Source of the DNA: Gossypium raimondii
Taxonomy: Eukaryota; Streptophyta; Magnoliopsida; Malvales; Malvaceae
DNA length: 64,000 nt
Reading direction: 5' to 3'
NCBI RefSeq assembly: GCF_025698545.1
Contig: NC_068576.1
Coordinates: 54,410,094 to 54,474,093, forward strand
Part shown: positions 48,867 through 61,400 of the stretch, one piece after another
Layout: each line of letters starts with the position of its first letter
Position numbering within the stretch: the stretch's first letter is position 1
Translations under genes and position numbers: made by a program
The notes under the pieces: model-generated
Told to the model about the DNA's origin: nothing
Databases searched by the model: none
The model's input: only the letters and a program-made list of their open reading frames with translations

Positions 48867-51470
48867 ATGGAGATTTCCTATAACCCCTCCATCGCTCTCC
48901 AATCCCATCAGTCGTTGATCATAGCCACAATCGTTACCCTCCTTCCCCTACTCCTCGCCGTCCGATCATTATTATTCAGGAGGCCACACAAACCCAACGT
49001 CTCCCGTCCCGCCCCGTCAGCCGGGAAAGAAGAGACTAAACAAGCCACACCCTCGTGTTCCTGCAACGGTACTTCTGGTTCCGAGGCTTTCCTTAACGGC
49101 GATAAGGCTGCTCCGGCGGAGGAGGATATGGTGACGGCGGATGTTTCCAAGGTAGCGGCGGAGAGGCAGAGTGGGGCGTCAATGATGGAGCAGTTGGTGC
49201 CGGAGATTACTACGCACGCGCTTAGTTACTTGGATTATCCGAGCCTGTGTCGACTTTCTATGACTAATTCACTGATGAGAAAGGCAGCCAATGATGATAA
49301 TGCTTGGAAAGCGCTTTATCACAAGGTATCCAGTTTCCCCGAATTTTGTTGCTTTTGGGTTTCTTTTCCTTGGCTAGAATTTTGATTCTCGTGAATTCTA
49401 ATGTTGTACACTTAAATTTATTTTCATATTTGCAATTTAGGGAATTACACTTACGATAGTACCAATATTGTTAAAAAAACACTGTATTTAGACTGAAGTA
49501 GGAAATCTGTCTTCCATTTCTTAAAAAAAAAAAACAATTCTGTCTTCCATTATTTTTTTCTAGTTCATAATTTTGGGAGAAAATCTAGCTAATAGAATTA
49601 TGGCACGTTTTGTTCATCTTGAATGAAGCTATGTACTTGTTTTAATGTTTGCTTCTAATTTCTTCCAAGGAGCTTTGTTTTCTTCTCCAATTTTCACTCT
49701 GTTGTTTTTTCTTCCTTTTTCAATTTGATGAATTGTTGTGGTGGGCTGCTATCCAGTGTGTTGACTTTTTTGGGGAAAAGCCTTCTTTCTTCTTATTTCA
49801 GTCATCTAAAGGAAGATTCATGACTTGTTTTTGCAGTTTATATGGATATGGTATATTCTATTTTTGTTTCTTAGTGGTTTGTGTTTGTTTATAACCTTAT
49901 AGGCTTTAGAAAACAAGCAATCATAATTTCAACCTTTATGCCTATTCTTTTCGTCTAAGCTGGTGATTGTAGTTTTTCCCGTCATGTTCATGTTCTTTAG
50001 TTAAACCGTATGCCTATTCATGATATCTTTCCCAGTCAACTTTAGGTATAAATTTTCTGCCTTTGTTTGTTAGGATTTTACGTTGGAGCAAGATAGCATA
50101 ACACCGGTTAATGGGTGGAAGGCATACTATGCAGCTACAAGAGCCATAATGAATGTGAATACAGAATTCTTTAACATCATCAGAAATAGGTCTCTTACTG
50201 CAATGAGTTGTTTTTGGCTGAATGCAGATTATGTAAAGTGTGTTCACGCATCAGGAGAACATTTTTCAGGGTATGTTCTTTCAGTCAAATATCAGGAAAT
50301 GTAGGTTACTACTTTTTGTTCTTATGATGATGGAGTGTTAAAATTTCAACAGTTTTCATCAGGCTTCTGCAATGGATTTAAAATTTTAGCCTTCAGGTGT
50401 GTCTGGGTTCAAACTCTTAACAAAGCCAATAAAGTTTGCTGTCTCATTATTCTCTTAATATTGTTCCTTGAATGTTTTCCCGTGGATTTTTTCCACCTTA
50501 AGATTGGGTAAATTGTATGGAGATGGTTATACCTATTTGTACATGTAATGTAGCTTGGTAGATTAGATTCGAGTCAAATGAGGGATCAGTTTCTTGATGT
50601 TTGCCTGGATAAGTTGTTTATAGAAAATGCTATGATGATTCTGAGAATATTTGAAGATAGAGAAGAGCTTTAACTTGTACAATGATTATAGGTTGTTTAT
50701 ACTACTGCAATGTAAATTGCTGGAATACCTAGTTGATGACTTGGTTCCACTATCCATGCCATAGGTGGTGGGAAGTGCTGGGAATGGGAGCTATCATGTT
50801 TAGTGAGCAACCACATACAAATAGAATTTCTGGAGAAATGAGAAAGATATTGTAATTTGTAAAACTAAATGATGAATGTATTACCTAACAATTTGTAGTT
50901 GAATTGTACAAATGAAGGATGTATTACCTATCATGATGTGGAAAAGGCTTGAATGAAAAACATTTATTTCAAGATATTTTGAACAGTAATTTTCCTTTTC
51001 TTTCGGGTCACCCCTTTTGTTGCAACAAGCTTGGTTCTTAATGACACCATAAGACTGGATATTTCAGGAAGTTGGTTGATATTAGCTTGTCAGCATGTAG
51101 ACTGTATATCATCTTAGTATTTGACTTGACTAGGCTCAGTCTTCATGTCACTGGTTTGCTTCATATAGTTCTTTAACGCTGAGAATCACTGTCTTTTGCT
51201 GCACGCAGGTATAATGCTGTAATACAGAGTTGGCAGCTTGCATTTAATTGGGAGCAAGGGGTTGATTTCCAGGTTAGAGATGTTCGAGCCCGGGTACTGA
51301 CAGACATGGCTTGGGTCACTATGAAAACCTTTGTTGACATGGATAGTGGACCATTTAACATGACCAACATCTTTGAGTTCCATCATGGGCGGTGGTACCT
51401 TGTGCATCATCACAGCTCGGTGATGCTGCTTGCTGATGCAGACATGGAACATCAGATTGTTCATGGATAA
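48867..51470 (+). CDS. SKIP8: F-box protein SKIP8
   Basis: F-box subunit that would link SKP1-cullin ubiquitin ligase to substrates; substrate unknown. Three exons, 48867-49325, 50074-50270 and 51209-51470, give 305 aa. Residues about 15-38 form a membrane-like helix (SLIIATIVTLLPLLLAVRSL), a SKIP8 feature. A low-complexity Ala/Glu segment follows. The F-box is at about 108-155 (MMEQLVPEITTHALSYLDYP then SLCRLSMTNSLMRKAANDDN). The C-terminal half is an NTF2/SnoaL-like fold (GWKAYYAATRAIMNVNTEFF, HHGRWYLVHHHSSVMLLAD). Intron 2 splits the GYNAV glycine cleanly. The start ATG at 48867 is the first in frame. A fossil pararetrovirus ends about 530 bases upstream. Confidence 0.94.
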
Positions 51471-51996
51471 CATACGATGGAGTGTTAATACAAAGTGATA
51501 AATATTAGTACCAGCTTCTAAACATGGTACTGGTAACTTGTTAGCTAGCAAAAAGCAAGTTGCTTGAAATTTCCCTGGGAATTCATTCAATGATACTTTT
51601 ATTTTTGGCTTTGCCATCTCAGTTTTGGGTATTTTCTGGTAAATAGGCGCCCTTCACGTTTTAGTCCTTTTTATTATTTGTTTCCCTCCTAACAATTTCA
51701 TAATTATGGCTGTATGTATGGTTATGTAATTTTTAAACAATTCTTAACATGGATGTAAACATGTGAAGTGAAGGTGGATTCACAGATATTGCATGATTTT
51801 GCTTGATAAAGTGGCTAAAAGAGGAATAACTGATCATTCCCAGCTGTGAATAATCATTAAATTGATGGCTAATCAAAATTTTTTGCAATAATTCAGAAAT
51901 TTTGAGCTATATGGAGAGATGGTTAAATTTGTATTAATTCAACAATTATAATAGCTTTTTAATAAAAAAACATTTTCTGTAACGAATTTCACAGAT
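51471..51996. other. SKIP8 3' UTR and spacer
   Basis: SKIP8 3' UTR then AT-rich spacer; nothing else seen. Confidence 0.6.
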
Positions 51997-52068
51997 GGTT
52001 CCATGGTCTAGTGGTCAGGACATTGGACTCTGAATCCAGTAACCCGAGTTCAAATCTCGGTGGAACCT
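51997..52068 (+). tRNA. tRNA-Gln (anticodon CTG)
   Basis: A 72-nt cloverleaf. Acceptor GGTTCCA pairs with TGGAACC, discriminator T. The anticodon stem TTGGA/TCCAG encloses CTCTGAA, giving anticodon CTG (Gln, CAG). The T arm has GAGTTCAAATCTC. No intron. A T-run follows at 52068-52083. It ends 130 bases before the next ATG. Confidence 0.96.
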
Positions 52069-52160
52069 TTATTTTTATTTTTTCATTTTGCCATTTTGGA
52101 CCATATATTTTGCTTACAATGCTGTAGCTCGTGGCTGACTGTTATCCATTTCCTTGTGAA

Positions 52161-52179
52161 CACACACACACACACACAC
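52161..52179. repeat. CA microsatellite in 5' leader
   Basis: About nine CA units, 20 bases upstream of the ATG at 52199. Confidence 0.8.
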
Positions 52180-52198
52180 TGCAATTCAACAAGAGGGA

Positions 52199-54780
52199 AT
52201 GGCAATGGCGCTTCTCTCAGCACCCCCGCCACCATCTCATAAAACCTCCTTCTTTCAACCCCCTTACACCACCTCTTTTCGCTCCATAGCTTTCATCAAG
52301 TACCCATATAAGCTTACCGCTGCTTCTTCAACTACACCCACCGCTGAAGATAAACCTACCGCTTCACCTGATGGTGTTGCTGTCGAATCAGAATCTGCCA
52401 CCATGGTTGCAGTTGAAGATCCTCCTTTCAGGTACCATGCATATTCGTAATACTCGGAGATCATTGTTAGTAAGGTAATATGAAAGTTTAATCCAAACAC
52501 CTGGATTTTGATGGTAACTGCTCAACTTTCAATTTTGATGGTGAAAGGCGCGTTGCTTTTAAGTTTCTTGAACCATCTAACTAGCTAATTTACTGTTCGG
52601 TAATGGCTCTAGTCCAGCACGTTAATTTGTGGGTACAATCTAAAGTTCAATATCGTGGGTCATTATCTTGACCTTCTAGCTGGGTTTCAGATTATGATTG
52701 AAAAACCCAAACCCTTGTTTTGAGGCATTTGATTGCATTGTTTTCGAAGTTTACATATTGTTTGTTTTTTGTTATGTATGTATAGAAACTGAGCGCATTA
52801 TGTATGTATACATATGGTATTTTTACCTAAGAAGATGGCTGACATATTCACAGGGGTTGCAAGGCCTGTGGAAAAGAGGAATTGGAGAGGGGATGCAATG
52901 GTGAGGGGAGGATTCAAGGAGGGATTGCAACAGTCCCAGGGTTTGGTTGGTGGCCTATAAAGGCTTACCGTCCTTGCCCTGCATTTGTTGCATCTGGCGG
53001 TCGGTATACGCGGCGTGGTCAAAGCATGGATGAAGTTGCCTCTGGAGGAGGGGGAAGAGTTAGTTCCATAGGGATCAGTGATGAGGCTGAATCAAGGTAA
53101 GTTTATTACTTCACTTACCTGATTTGTGCACGATGGTTTTGTATACATTTGATCGTTCTCGGTTTTGTATGAGGAAGCATTCCTAGTCTTAAATCAGTAT
53201 ATTTGAACCATGAGTTGGCTTCCTCTAGCGATAGAATTAGATTGTATGAACACTTATATGCATGCATTGTCCAACCAATTACCATAACCAAACCTGAAGA
53301 AAGTAGTGTTGATTTGAGCGTCTTTAAGATTCTTGTTTCTGATGAACAATTTACTTGTTAGACCATACATACATGCATGCATATATATGTGTGTATATAT
53401 ATATAGAGAGAGAGAGAGAGGAAAGGTGGCTCGTTAAAAAACCACTCTTCAAAGTCGAAGAGTGGAAAAAGAGTGCACCTGTAATGGTCTAACACAAGGA
53501 GGTGGATGTTGCAACCAAGTCGAACAACTTCCACTGCCAGTTGTAGCTAACTTTGCAAGGCGATATGCTGGTTGATTTCCGGCCCTAAGAGCATGTTAAA
53601 AGAAAATCACCCTAAAGCTTGCAGTAAGAGATTTAATATCATCAATTAGATGTCCTAGACTTGATACCAAATGATCATTGCCTGTAAGGTATCTAATCAC
53701 AACTAAAGAATCACTTTCAATCTCTATATCCCTGACCTGCATTTCCAAGAGCCATTTGATGCCTAGCAAAACCACATTAGCCTCCATCAAAATTGTGTCC
53801 ACCTGGTCAGTTTGCTTCCACGATCTTGCTGCAATAAAAGACCCATTTGCGTCTCTTAAGACTGCCCCAAACCCTATCTTGTTACCGCAGCTTCCACGTC
53901 TTGCATCAACATTTAATTTGAAAAAGCCATGGGGTGGTTTTTTCCATTTAGCTGCTAGTAGGCACTGCCCAAAACCAGTATATTGTAGTTGATTTGCACT
54001 TTTCAACCGGTCAATGTACTCGGTACACCAATTGGAAAAATCAGGAGCTGTGCCAGTCTGATAAAAACTATTCCGAATAACCCCACACTCTCCAACACAT
54101 TACCAAATATTCATGAAGCATGTCTACAGTGCCATATGAGATCAAATTTCGGATAATACCCTTGCAGCTGTCATAATGTTGTTGCCTTAAGAAGTTGAAG
54201 CATGGTTTGGCAAAAACTGGTGTCACACAACTGCAGCTCCAAAAAATATACCTATCATCCTCGACCTCCTCTCCACATTACTTACACATAGGATCGAGGT
54301 TCATGCCCCTTGTATGTAGATTGAACCAAGTAGGAAGAAGGTTGTGGAACATCCACCAGCTGAAAATAGAAATCTTGCTCGGAACAGCCAGCTTCCCCGT
54401 AATGTCCATCACTTTCTTGTCCAGATCATCAAGACAATTATGTTGTCTACCCATCATAGCCAGTTTTTATTAGTGAAAACAACCCTGTAAAGCCGATTTC
54501 ATCGAGAAGAATTCATGTGGTTATCATAAATGTTCTGTCCTCCTTCCATGATCATGATGCCAGTCCATATTTTCTGATACATATTTATAATTATCGTTTC
54601 GAACTGATTCGACCCTTTTGTTATTTCTACTCAATATAAACCATTCAACCATTCTATACTGATATTTTGTTTAAGTTAAAAGTAAGAACTGAATCCTACC
54701 AAACTTATACCGATTTGTTGCCCATTTTGTTTTACATTTGCAGCAAGATAAAGCAAGGTCGAAAGAAGCTCAAAAGATAA
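52199..54780 (+). CDS. Small putative plastid protein with Cys/Gly-rich core
   Basis: Function unknown. Three exons, 52199-52431, 52854-53096 and 54744-54780 (513 nt, 170 aa). The N-terminus MAMALLSAPPPPSHKTSFFQ, Ser/Thr-rich and poor in acidic residues, looks like a plastid transit peptide; a second ATG lies two codons later. The conserved core is in exon 2: GCKACGKEELERGCNGEGRI then QGGIATVPGFGWWPIKAYRP. It has a CxxC and further Cys that could bind metal or heme-like groups, but this is inference. The last exon supplies only a basic tail (SKIKQGRKKLKR). I recall single-copy plant homologues, probably At5g42070, without a name. Intron 2 is 1647 bases long because of an antisense LINE remnant. 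Confidence 0.82.
53386..53420. repeat. TA/GA simple repeat
   Basis: A TA-rich run (about 53386-53404) followed directly by GA units to 53420, at the 3' edge of the LINE remnant. Confidence 0.7.
53430..54480 (-). mobile_element. LINE remnant (zf-RVT plus RNase H domain)
   Basis: Lies antisense in intron 2 of the gene at 52199-54780. On the minus strand, 54480 to about 54180 encodes a reverse-transcriptase zinc-binding domain: KLAVPSKISIFSWWMFHNLL then PTWFNLHTRGMNLDPMCK, an in-frame stop, and CGEEVEDDRYIFWSC. Then 54006-53596 is an open RVT_3-type RNase H part of 136 codons with FFKLNVDARRGS, a central LMEAN and IEIESDSLVV, which hold the D, E and D catalytic residues. The polymerase and endonuclease are absent, so this is a 5'-truncated plant L1-type copy. 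No clear poly(A) or target duplication was fixed. The RNase H frame is more intact than the zinc-binding part. Confidence 0.82.
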
Positions 54781-57036
54781 CCAATGCCTAGAATTCATGG
54801 TAAGTTGAAACTGCAACAACTGCAAGATTTTTTGTTGCTTCAGAAATCCAGAACTGGTGAGCAACCATTGGCCATGGATTAATAGTGAAACGACCACGTA
54901 TACCTCTTTTTTCCCTATTTTTCTTTTGGCATTGATATAATATAATGTTATTATATTTTTTCTTAGGGAACGTAAGATGGGAAAAGCTGTTACTTGAGAT
55001 ATTGACCATCAAGTCATATAATTTTGTTGCTAATTTATATTATTCAAAGCATAAACACTGTGGTTCTTATTAAATAAAGGTTAAAATATTTCCATAAGTC
55101 CCTATACTTATCACAATTTTAGAATTTAGTTCTTATACTTTTATTTTCAGGAATTTAGTTTTTTACTTTTCATTTTCAAAATGCATGACCAAGTGTTAAC
55201 ACTGTTAATTTTATTAGTGTGGCATTTCAAATTAAAAAAATTCTTGCTTGATAGTCATGTAACTAAAAGAAAATGACGTAATGAATTTGAATTTAACAAA
55301 ATAATTTTAACAAGAGTTAATATCACCATACGCCCATTCTAAAATGGTCGCTAAACTTCCAAACATTTTAATTACATCTTCAAACTATCAATGTTATATC
55401 AATAATGTTATTTCGATACCAAAATCGTTAACGTTTAATGAGATTATGTAACATAATCTAAAATGAAAAACTTAGTGAAAAATAAATATCATGCAAATGG
55501 ATGTTGTAAAAATCTTGGTTTTGAAGTCTCCAAACTTTTATAGAAATCATCATTCACACACTCTTTTTCTGATTTTACCTTATTTGAAAATTATATATTA
55601 AATAAAAATAATATAATTATCAAACACATTTATAAAAAACATAGATGTTGAATAAAAATTAGCAAGTGTTTTATCAAACTCATCTTCATCTAAATTAATG
55701 AAATTAGTTGAAAACATTAAAAATATGGAGTATATATTAATAGGGAGCATCGACACACCTATTGCATGGGCCAAAAAGAATGTTAGAGGGAGTAAATTGT
55801 CTTGGTGGTTATTGAGAGACTTCATTTAAAAATATATTATTAGTTGCTGCTAGGAATATATGAATTTGAGTGTTTAAATGTGTATTACCCTTCAATTAAT
55901 AAGATATTATTGATTTTTCAAAACAAATTATGGATTAGTGAAAAATGGATGACTTTTCAATGTTATAAAATTTAAACTTGTGGATTTCAATTCCAATTTA
56001 ACAGTAAAGTAGCTTGTTAGACAATCAAATTACGCTCCTTACAACTTCACTTTCTTACCAAACTCCATATTTATGAAATAATCAAACATTGAGAACCACA
56101 AAATAGGAAGAAAGTCTAGATTCTAGAATGAAGACAACATAGGATAGTCAACATCTACCCCAACCACAATTTGGCATTAAAAATATGACCATTTACCTTA
56201 ATTGAAGGGGTCATCTTAATAGTTGTAGTAGGTAAAAAGAACAAAAGATAGGCCAACGTTTGGAGCCTCGGATACTCCCATTTCTACCTTCAATGCCTGA
56301 CCCCTTAACCGCCCATTACACTAAAACAATAAAAAATGGCTATCTTCTTGGGCGGTGATAATATAAGCTTTTATTCAAAACTTAAACTTTGATGTAGAAT
56401 TAAATTTCGTATGTGGGGGCATGTTTAAAGCAAATCATGTGAATCAGATCTGCACATAATAATTTAATCTGTCCCAATACCTTTAGTTAGCTGGTTAATT
56501 GTATATGGTCAAATTGGTTTTGTTCTTCTTTTTTACGTGTCATTAGCTAAATCACTTATATCATGAACTTGTCTAGAAAAGCACAATCATGTTTATCTAA
56601 AGCATCATGTAATTACTGGAAACAAGTTCTCCCCATTGATTTTCCCTTTTTTTCCAAAGCCATTATTATTCATTTGTTATGGCAAAAAAGAAAAGACCAA
56701 TAATTGTAGTTTTAGATTCATAGCTTCAAAACAAGTTCTAATACAACAAAATCTCAAACTTATATTAAGTAACATCACAAAATAAGTCGATGTTTATCAC
56801 TTAGTTTCAGGTATTATTTATGTATAAGCCAAACAGTAAAAAAGAAAAGAAAAGAAAAACAATCACAGCAAAGCCCGTGAAAAAAAACAGTTTTACATCT
56901 AACAAAGGTACTTTCACAAATATAATTTCTATTTTTCTCTACTTATTCTTCAAACTCTTCTCTTCATTATCTCTGTGTGTATCTGTATTTGTATCGATAT
57001 GCCTAGTGTTTTAGTTTTGCTCAAGCATCTTGTTGC
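54781..57036. other. Convergent spacer with dispersed repeats
   Basis: 55080-55470 is an AT-rich repeat with 'aagtccctatacttatcaca' and 'gtgttaacactgttaatttt'; a related copy in inverse orientation seems present at 62420-62760. The rest is AT-rich. No gene is seen. Confidence 0.5.
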
Positions 57037-58401
57037 TTAAGAAATACAAGTATCTTGTTGATCAGCAAATATATCCAACAGGGAAAGTGCCTGCAAATTT
57101 TAACAGCAGAAATTAAGATCAGAACCCAAAGTTGGTAAAAATATGAAATTTTCATGGTTTAGCACCAGAGTTTTCTAGGGTGAAGATTTACCTCTGGGAT
57201 GTTGAGTTCAAGGCGGAATTTTGGACCATCGTAGTGATGGAGAATTGGCCTAAATGAATCTTCTTCAAGAGGCTCGCAGATTTTCCTTGTAATAACCCGA
57301 ACCTGCAGTGAATCAAAAATACAATAAACCTTGGTATTTGGTTCAAAGATACTTGAAAAAAAAAAAACTGTATTACTTTACAGAGTTATGAAAAAAATAT
57401 ACCTGAGCAGGGAATCGAGATTCGCCAGGGCATTTCTTGTCCTCCCAGGCAGTTGGGTCAATGTTTGTTCCACCAAAGCTTGCAGCCTGAACAGAATTGA
57501 ACATTTAAAACATCGTTAGAAAACAGTTTAAGAAACAAAAAACAGTACTTACAGTTTGAGAAAATAGTGGTCTGGCGTACCTCAAAAACACCATGGAGTT
57601 GGTGGGTGGAGTAGTTGTAGAGGAACAGAGGTAGGCCCGGAGTTATTGCCCGGACTGAATCACGGTAACGTGGAGGCAAACCTACAAACAATAATCAATC
57701 CATAGCAACAAATTAGGAATATAATCATAATTTTCCATAAAAAATAGTTCATTTCACTCTACCAAAGACATACCAAAGAGCTGTCTTCTGAGATTCTCCT
57801 CCATGGTATCGTTGTTGCAGACGAAAATATAGCCGCCGACAGTTTCATTTCTCGGCAATGATTCAGATGGTGGCAGTGTCTTAAACCTTTTATCAGCAGC
57901 ACTTTTCCCATCCTTGTTTTCGTTGTTATTGTCGTTGTTATTGTTTTTCTTGTTGGTGTTCTTCTTCCCACTCTTGGTTCCATGATTATCTTCTCCTTTG
58001 TTCTTGTTCCCTTTCAAATTAACATTGAAGTTATTGTTGTTGTTCCCTGGCTTGGAATAGATCCCTTTGTTGAACCCACCGTTGACCCCAACGTTATTCT
58101 GAGATCCAATCGGACCGATGGGACCAAACCCGATGTTGGCGTTGCTGGTGGCTCCGATTTTCCACCCATCGTTGCTGAAAGAGTTGAAATCGGTTACCTT
58201 CGGCTTCAAGCTGTTGACGGAGTTCAGTTCGCCGCCTACTCTGATATCAAAATTCCTCCTCTCGTCAGGCCTCTTCGAAACGTAACCACTGCTCCATATC
58301 GAATCGTTGAGCGAAAGGTTCGCCAAGTTGGAATTTTGGACCCTAAGTTGATCACTGAATTGCCAAAAGGATTGCTGGTTGTTCTCCATCTCCGACTCCA
58401 A
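57037..58401 (-). CDS. NRP: DCD-domain N-rich protein (NRP)
   Basis: Plant-specific development-and-cell-death protein. Soybean N-rich protein and Arabidopsis NRP1 act in stress-induced cell death and ER/osmotic stress signalling. Five exons on the minus strand: 58401-57774, 57681-57581, 57486-57403, 57302-57192, 57090-57037 (978 nt, 325 aa). The first half is low-complexity with an Asn/Lys-rich run at about 118-165 (NNNNNFNVNLKGNKNKGEDN, then a KKNNNNDNNNENKDGK run). The DCD domain covers about 187-315: VGGYIFVCNNDTMEENLRRQ, LPPRYRDSVRAITPGLPLFL, TAWEDKKCPGESRFPAQVRV. The C-terminus ends DIFADQQDTCIS. All exon junctions fall in the same places as I expect for NRP genes. Confidence 0.95.
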
Positions 58402-61400
58402 TTCAACTCCCTTTCAATAAAAAAATGGGATATGGGTTTCAAAGATAGATTGATTTTACAAACTGGGTAAAGAAAATATATGGATTTCAATCTTGCTAAT
58501 GGTATTTGAATCTAAGATTAGGTTTAAACAAGGGAAGAAAAGTGAGTGAAAAAGAAAAATGTTGGCAATGAGAGAATAGGAAGGTAAAAGTGGAGGAGTA
58601 TTAAATAAACAGATTAGATGAAGGGTGAAATGAGAAACTGGGAAATTTCGTGGAAAGTGAGTCGATGTAAGAATTAAAAAATGCACTAAAAGTTGTTTTT
58701 ATCCTAATTTGCCAAATTTATTAGTTCTTCAATATGATGTCATTTTATAATATTTAATATTTTGATTCTTATAGTAATTTAATTGTAAAATTATTAAAAA
58801 TCTTAATAAAGCAATATATGGTATTTTGAGTATAATTTGTAACTCATAAGATTTAAATTCAAAACATTAACATTTTAATTAAAATTATTAATTTTTTTAT
58901 ATTTTTTATGTTTATTTTAGGATTCATAGAACTCTCAATAAAATTTGAATCTCCTTATCCTATTAAAAATATAATGTGACTTATTGATATTTCTTAATTT
59001 ATTAAACTTTAATTTGCTAATATTGTGACAATTTGAAATATTACCTGCAAAAATATTATAAATAAAATTGACATTCAAAACGCGTTTTAACGTGGCGGAA
59101 AAGGGGAGGGCTAAGGTGTCTTCTAGGAGGTTCTTTCGATGATGTCCTTTTTCCTTCTTTAATACATATTTTTATTATTATTTGAGTTTTCGGAGAATAG
59201 TCTCTTGCTTAGGTGTTAAGGTTCGTTTTTTGGGGTTTATCTCACACGTGTTTGTCAGTTGTACACGTGGGAGAAATTTGTGGGCCGGCCTATAGGTCCG
59301 TGTGACCCATTTTGAGATAAATTGATTCTTTTTCTTCTTTCCCTCTTTCTAAGCACTTTCGAATAAAGCACGTAAAGTGAAGTGGTAAGGGTTAGTCGAT
59401 TGATTGATAGATTATTTGAGTAATTAATGGGAATTTACAAATGTATGAACCATCTTCATCAATTTTATTTAATTAATTTTAAAATATTTGGTTAGTATCT
59501 ACTTTTTTAATGGATTTAAAGTACAAAAATTAATTATTAAACTCGTTATTGAGCAATAAAAAAATTAAAATTTTAAAATTTTAAATTTGAATTAGTTGGT
59601 TACTTGAAAGTTGATTAAATTATTTAATTTAATATTTAGTGTTTGAGTACATTAGAATTATATATAACTTAAAAAAAATTGTAAGTGAAAATTTTCTTTT
59701 TTTTTTATCCATTAGTATGAATGTGTCAAACTAATGCAGTTATCCAGAAAAGAACACTAACTTTACGTTGCATATATTATATACTATATCTATACTTCCT
59801 ATTATTTTATGTGTATAATGATCTTTTAGTCCTCTAATTATATATATAAGGTAATTTTATTGCATTTTATAATTTTTAATTTATATTTTTGTCAAATTAT
59901 TCAAAATGAATGAAAAATTTACATTTGTTGACGTGGATTGTCATGGGAATAACATATCATTATTTAAATAATTTTTAAGATATAAAAATAATAAAAATGT
60001 TTTTATTAATTTTTTATACTTTTAATAAATTTAATTATATTTAGTTTTAAAAATTGAATTTTTAAATTTTAAAAAATTAATTAAATGCAAACATGTCATC
60101 CTCGTATATACCACCTTAGCAAAGTTGAAAAAACATATTGGTGCATTGTTTGTGTGGGAGCTTGTTAAAATTTTAATTAATTTTGAAGTGATTTGATAAA
60201 AAATAAATTTAATAGTTAAAAAATTTAAATGGAGAACTAAAATAATTTTTTTATAGAGTTAGAAGGTGAAATAAATCATTATGCCTATTTTATGTAACAT
60301 TTGATAAATTTTATAGCGGTCAAAATTAAAAGAATCATTCTATTTTTAATAATTTATTTAATTTAAATTGTACCAATGAGGAATTTGGTTTTGGAGCCTA
60401 AAAAGTCACAGGATGAACCATAAAAGTTTGAGGAATGATTCCGAACAGTTACTGGTTCTAAAATGGATCCAGCGGTGAAGCTGCTGGAGTTGGAGCAGGT
60501 CTTTGAAGAAAACCGCACGCGCAGTTGCGACTTTTGAGCCAAAAAGAAACATCAAAATGTGAAAGCGTCCAAGTTCTGACCAAGTTGCTCCCAACTTACA
60601 ATTTCGCTTTTTCATTCACGGTTGACCTCTGCTACAAACCAATCGCTACATGATTATAATTCTTCACTCAATTCTACTTAGTCTTAGTTGTCACCATTCA
60701 ATTCTTAATTAATAATCTTTATTTTCCAAAAAGAAATTGCTTTTATTTACCATAATAGAATATGATTGTAATAAAATAAAGTTGTAATCAGTAATTCAAT
60801 CGTTTAGTTCAATAGAATGGAATAGAACTATACTACTATTATTGTTTTGATTGAATAGAATAAATTTGTAATAGCATAAAGAAAATAACTAAAATATCCT
60901 TATAAAAATTAAGTAGATGGTTATTGTTCTTATTATTAAATTTTAATAATTTTTATTAAATATAATTTAATAAAATAAATATTTTAATCATATTTTAATA
61001 TAATTATTACTTAATGTGTAATATATATTCATATTAATTCAATAAAATAGTAAAATATTTAATTAATATATAAGTTATTTTTTATTTATTTATTTTTGAC
61101 TTTTTCTTTCTTTCTCTAGTTTATTTTCTCCCTCAAATGTTCATTGTTTGGCAAAAAATAATTTATTAAATTCCAGATTACGACAATGATTGCTGCCTTT
61201 AACTCTGTCACCACCCCGGTTGTGACCAACCTAGAATAATCATCTGTTCTCCTCTTTTCCTTTCCCGTCTTATTTTTTTTTTCCTAAAATTCATCACAAA
61301 AGTTCAGATTTACAGAAATTACTTGTGGCTTTCACCACTATTTTTGCTGTCATCGTCTGCTGCCACTAATTCCCAATGTTCACTCTCATCTCATTCTCTC

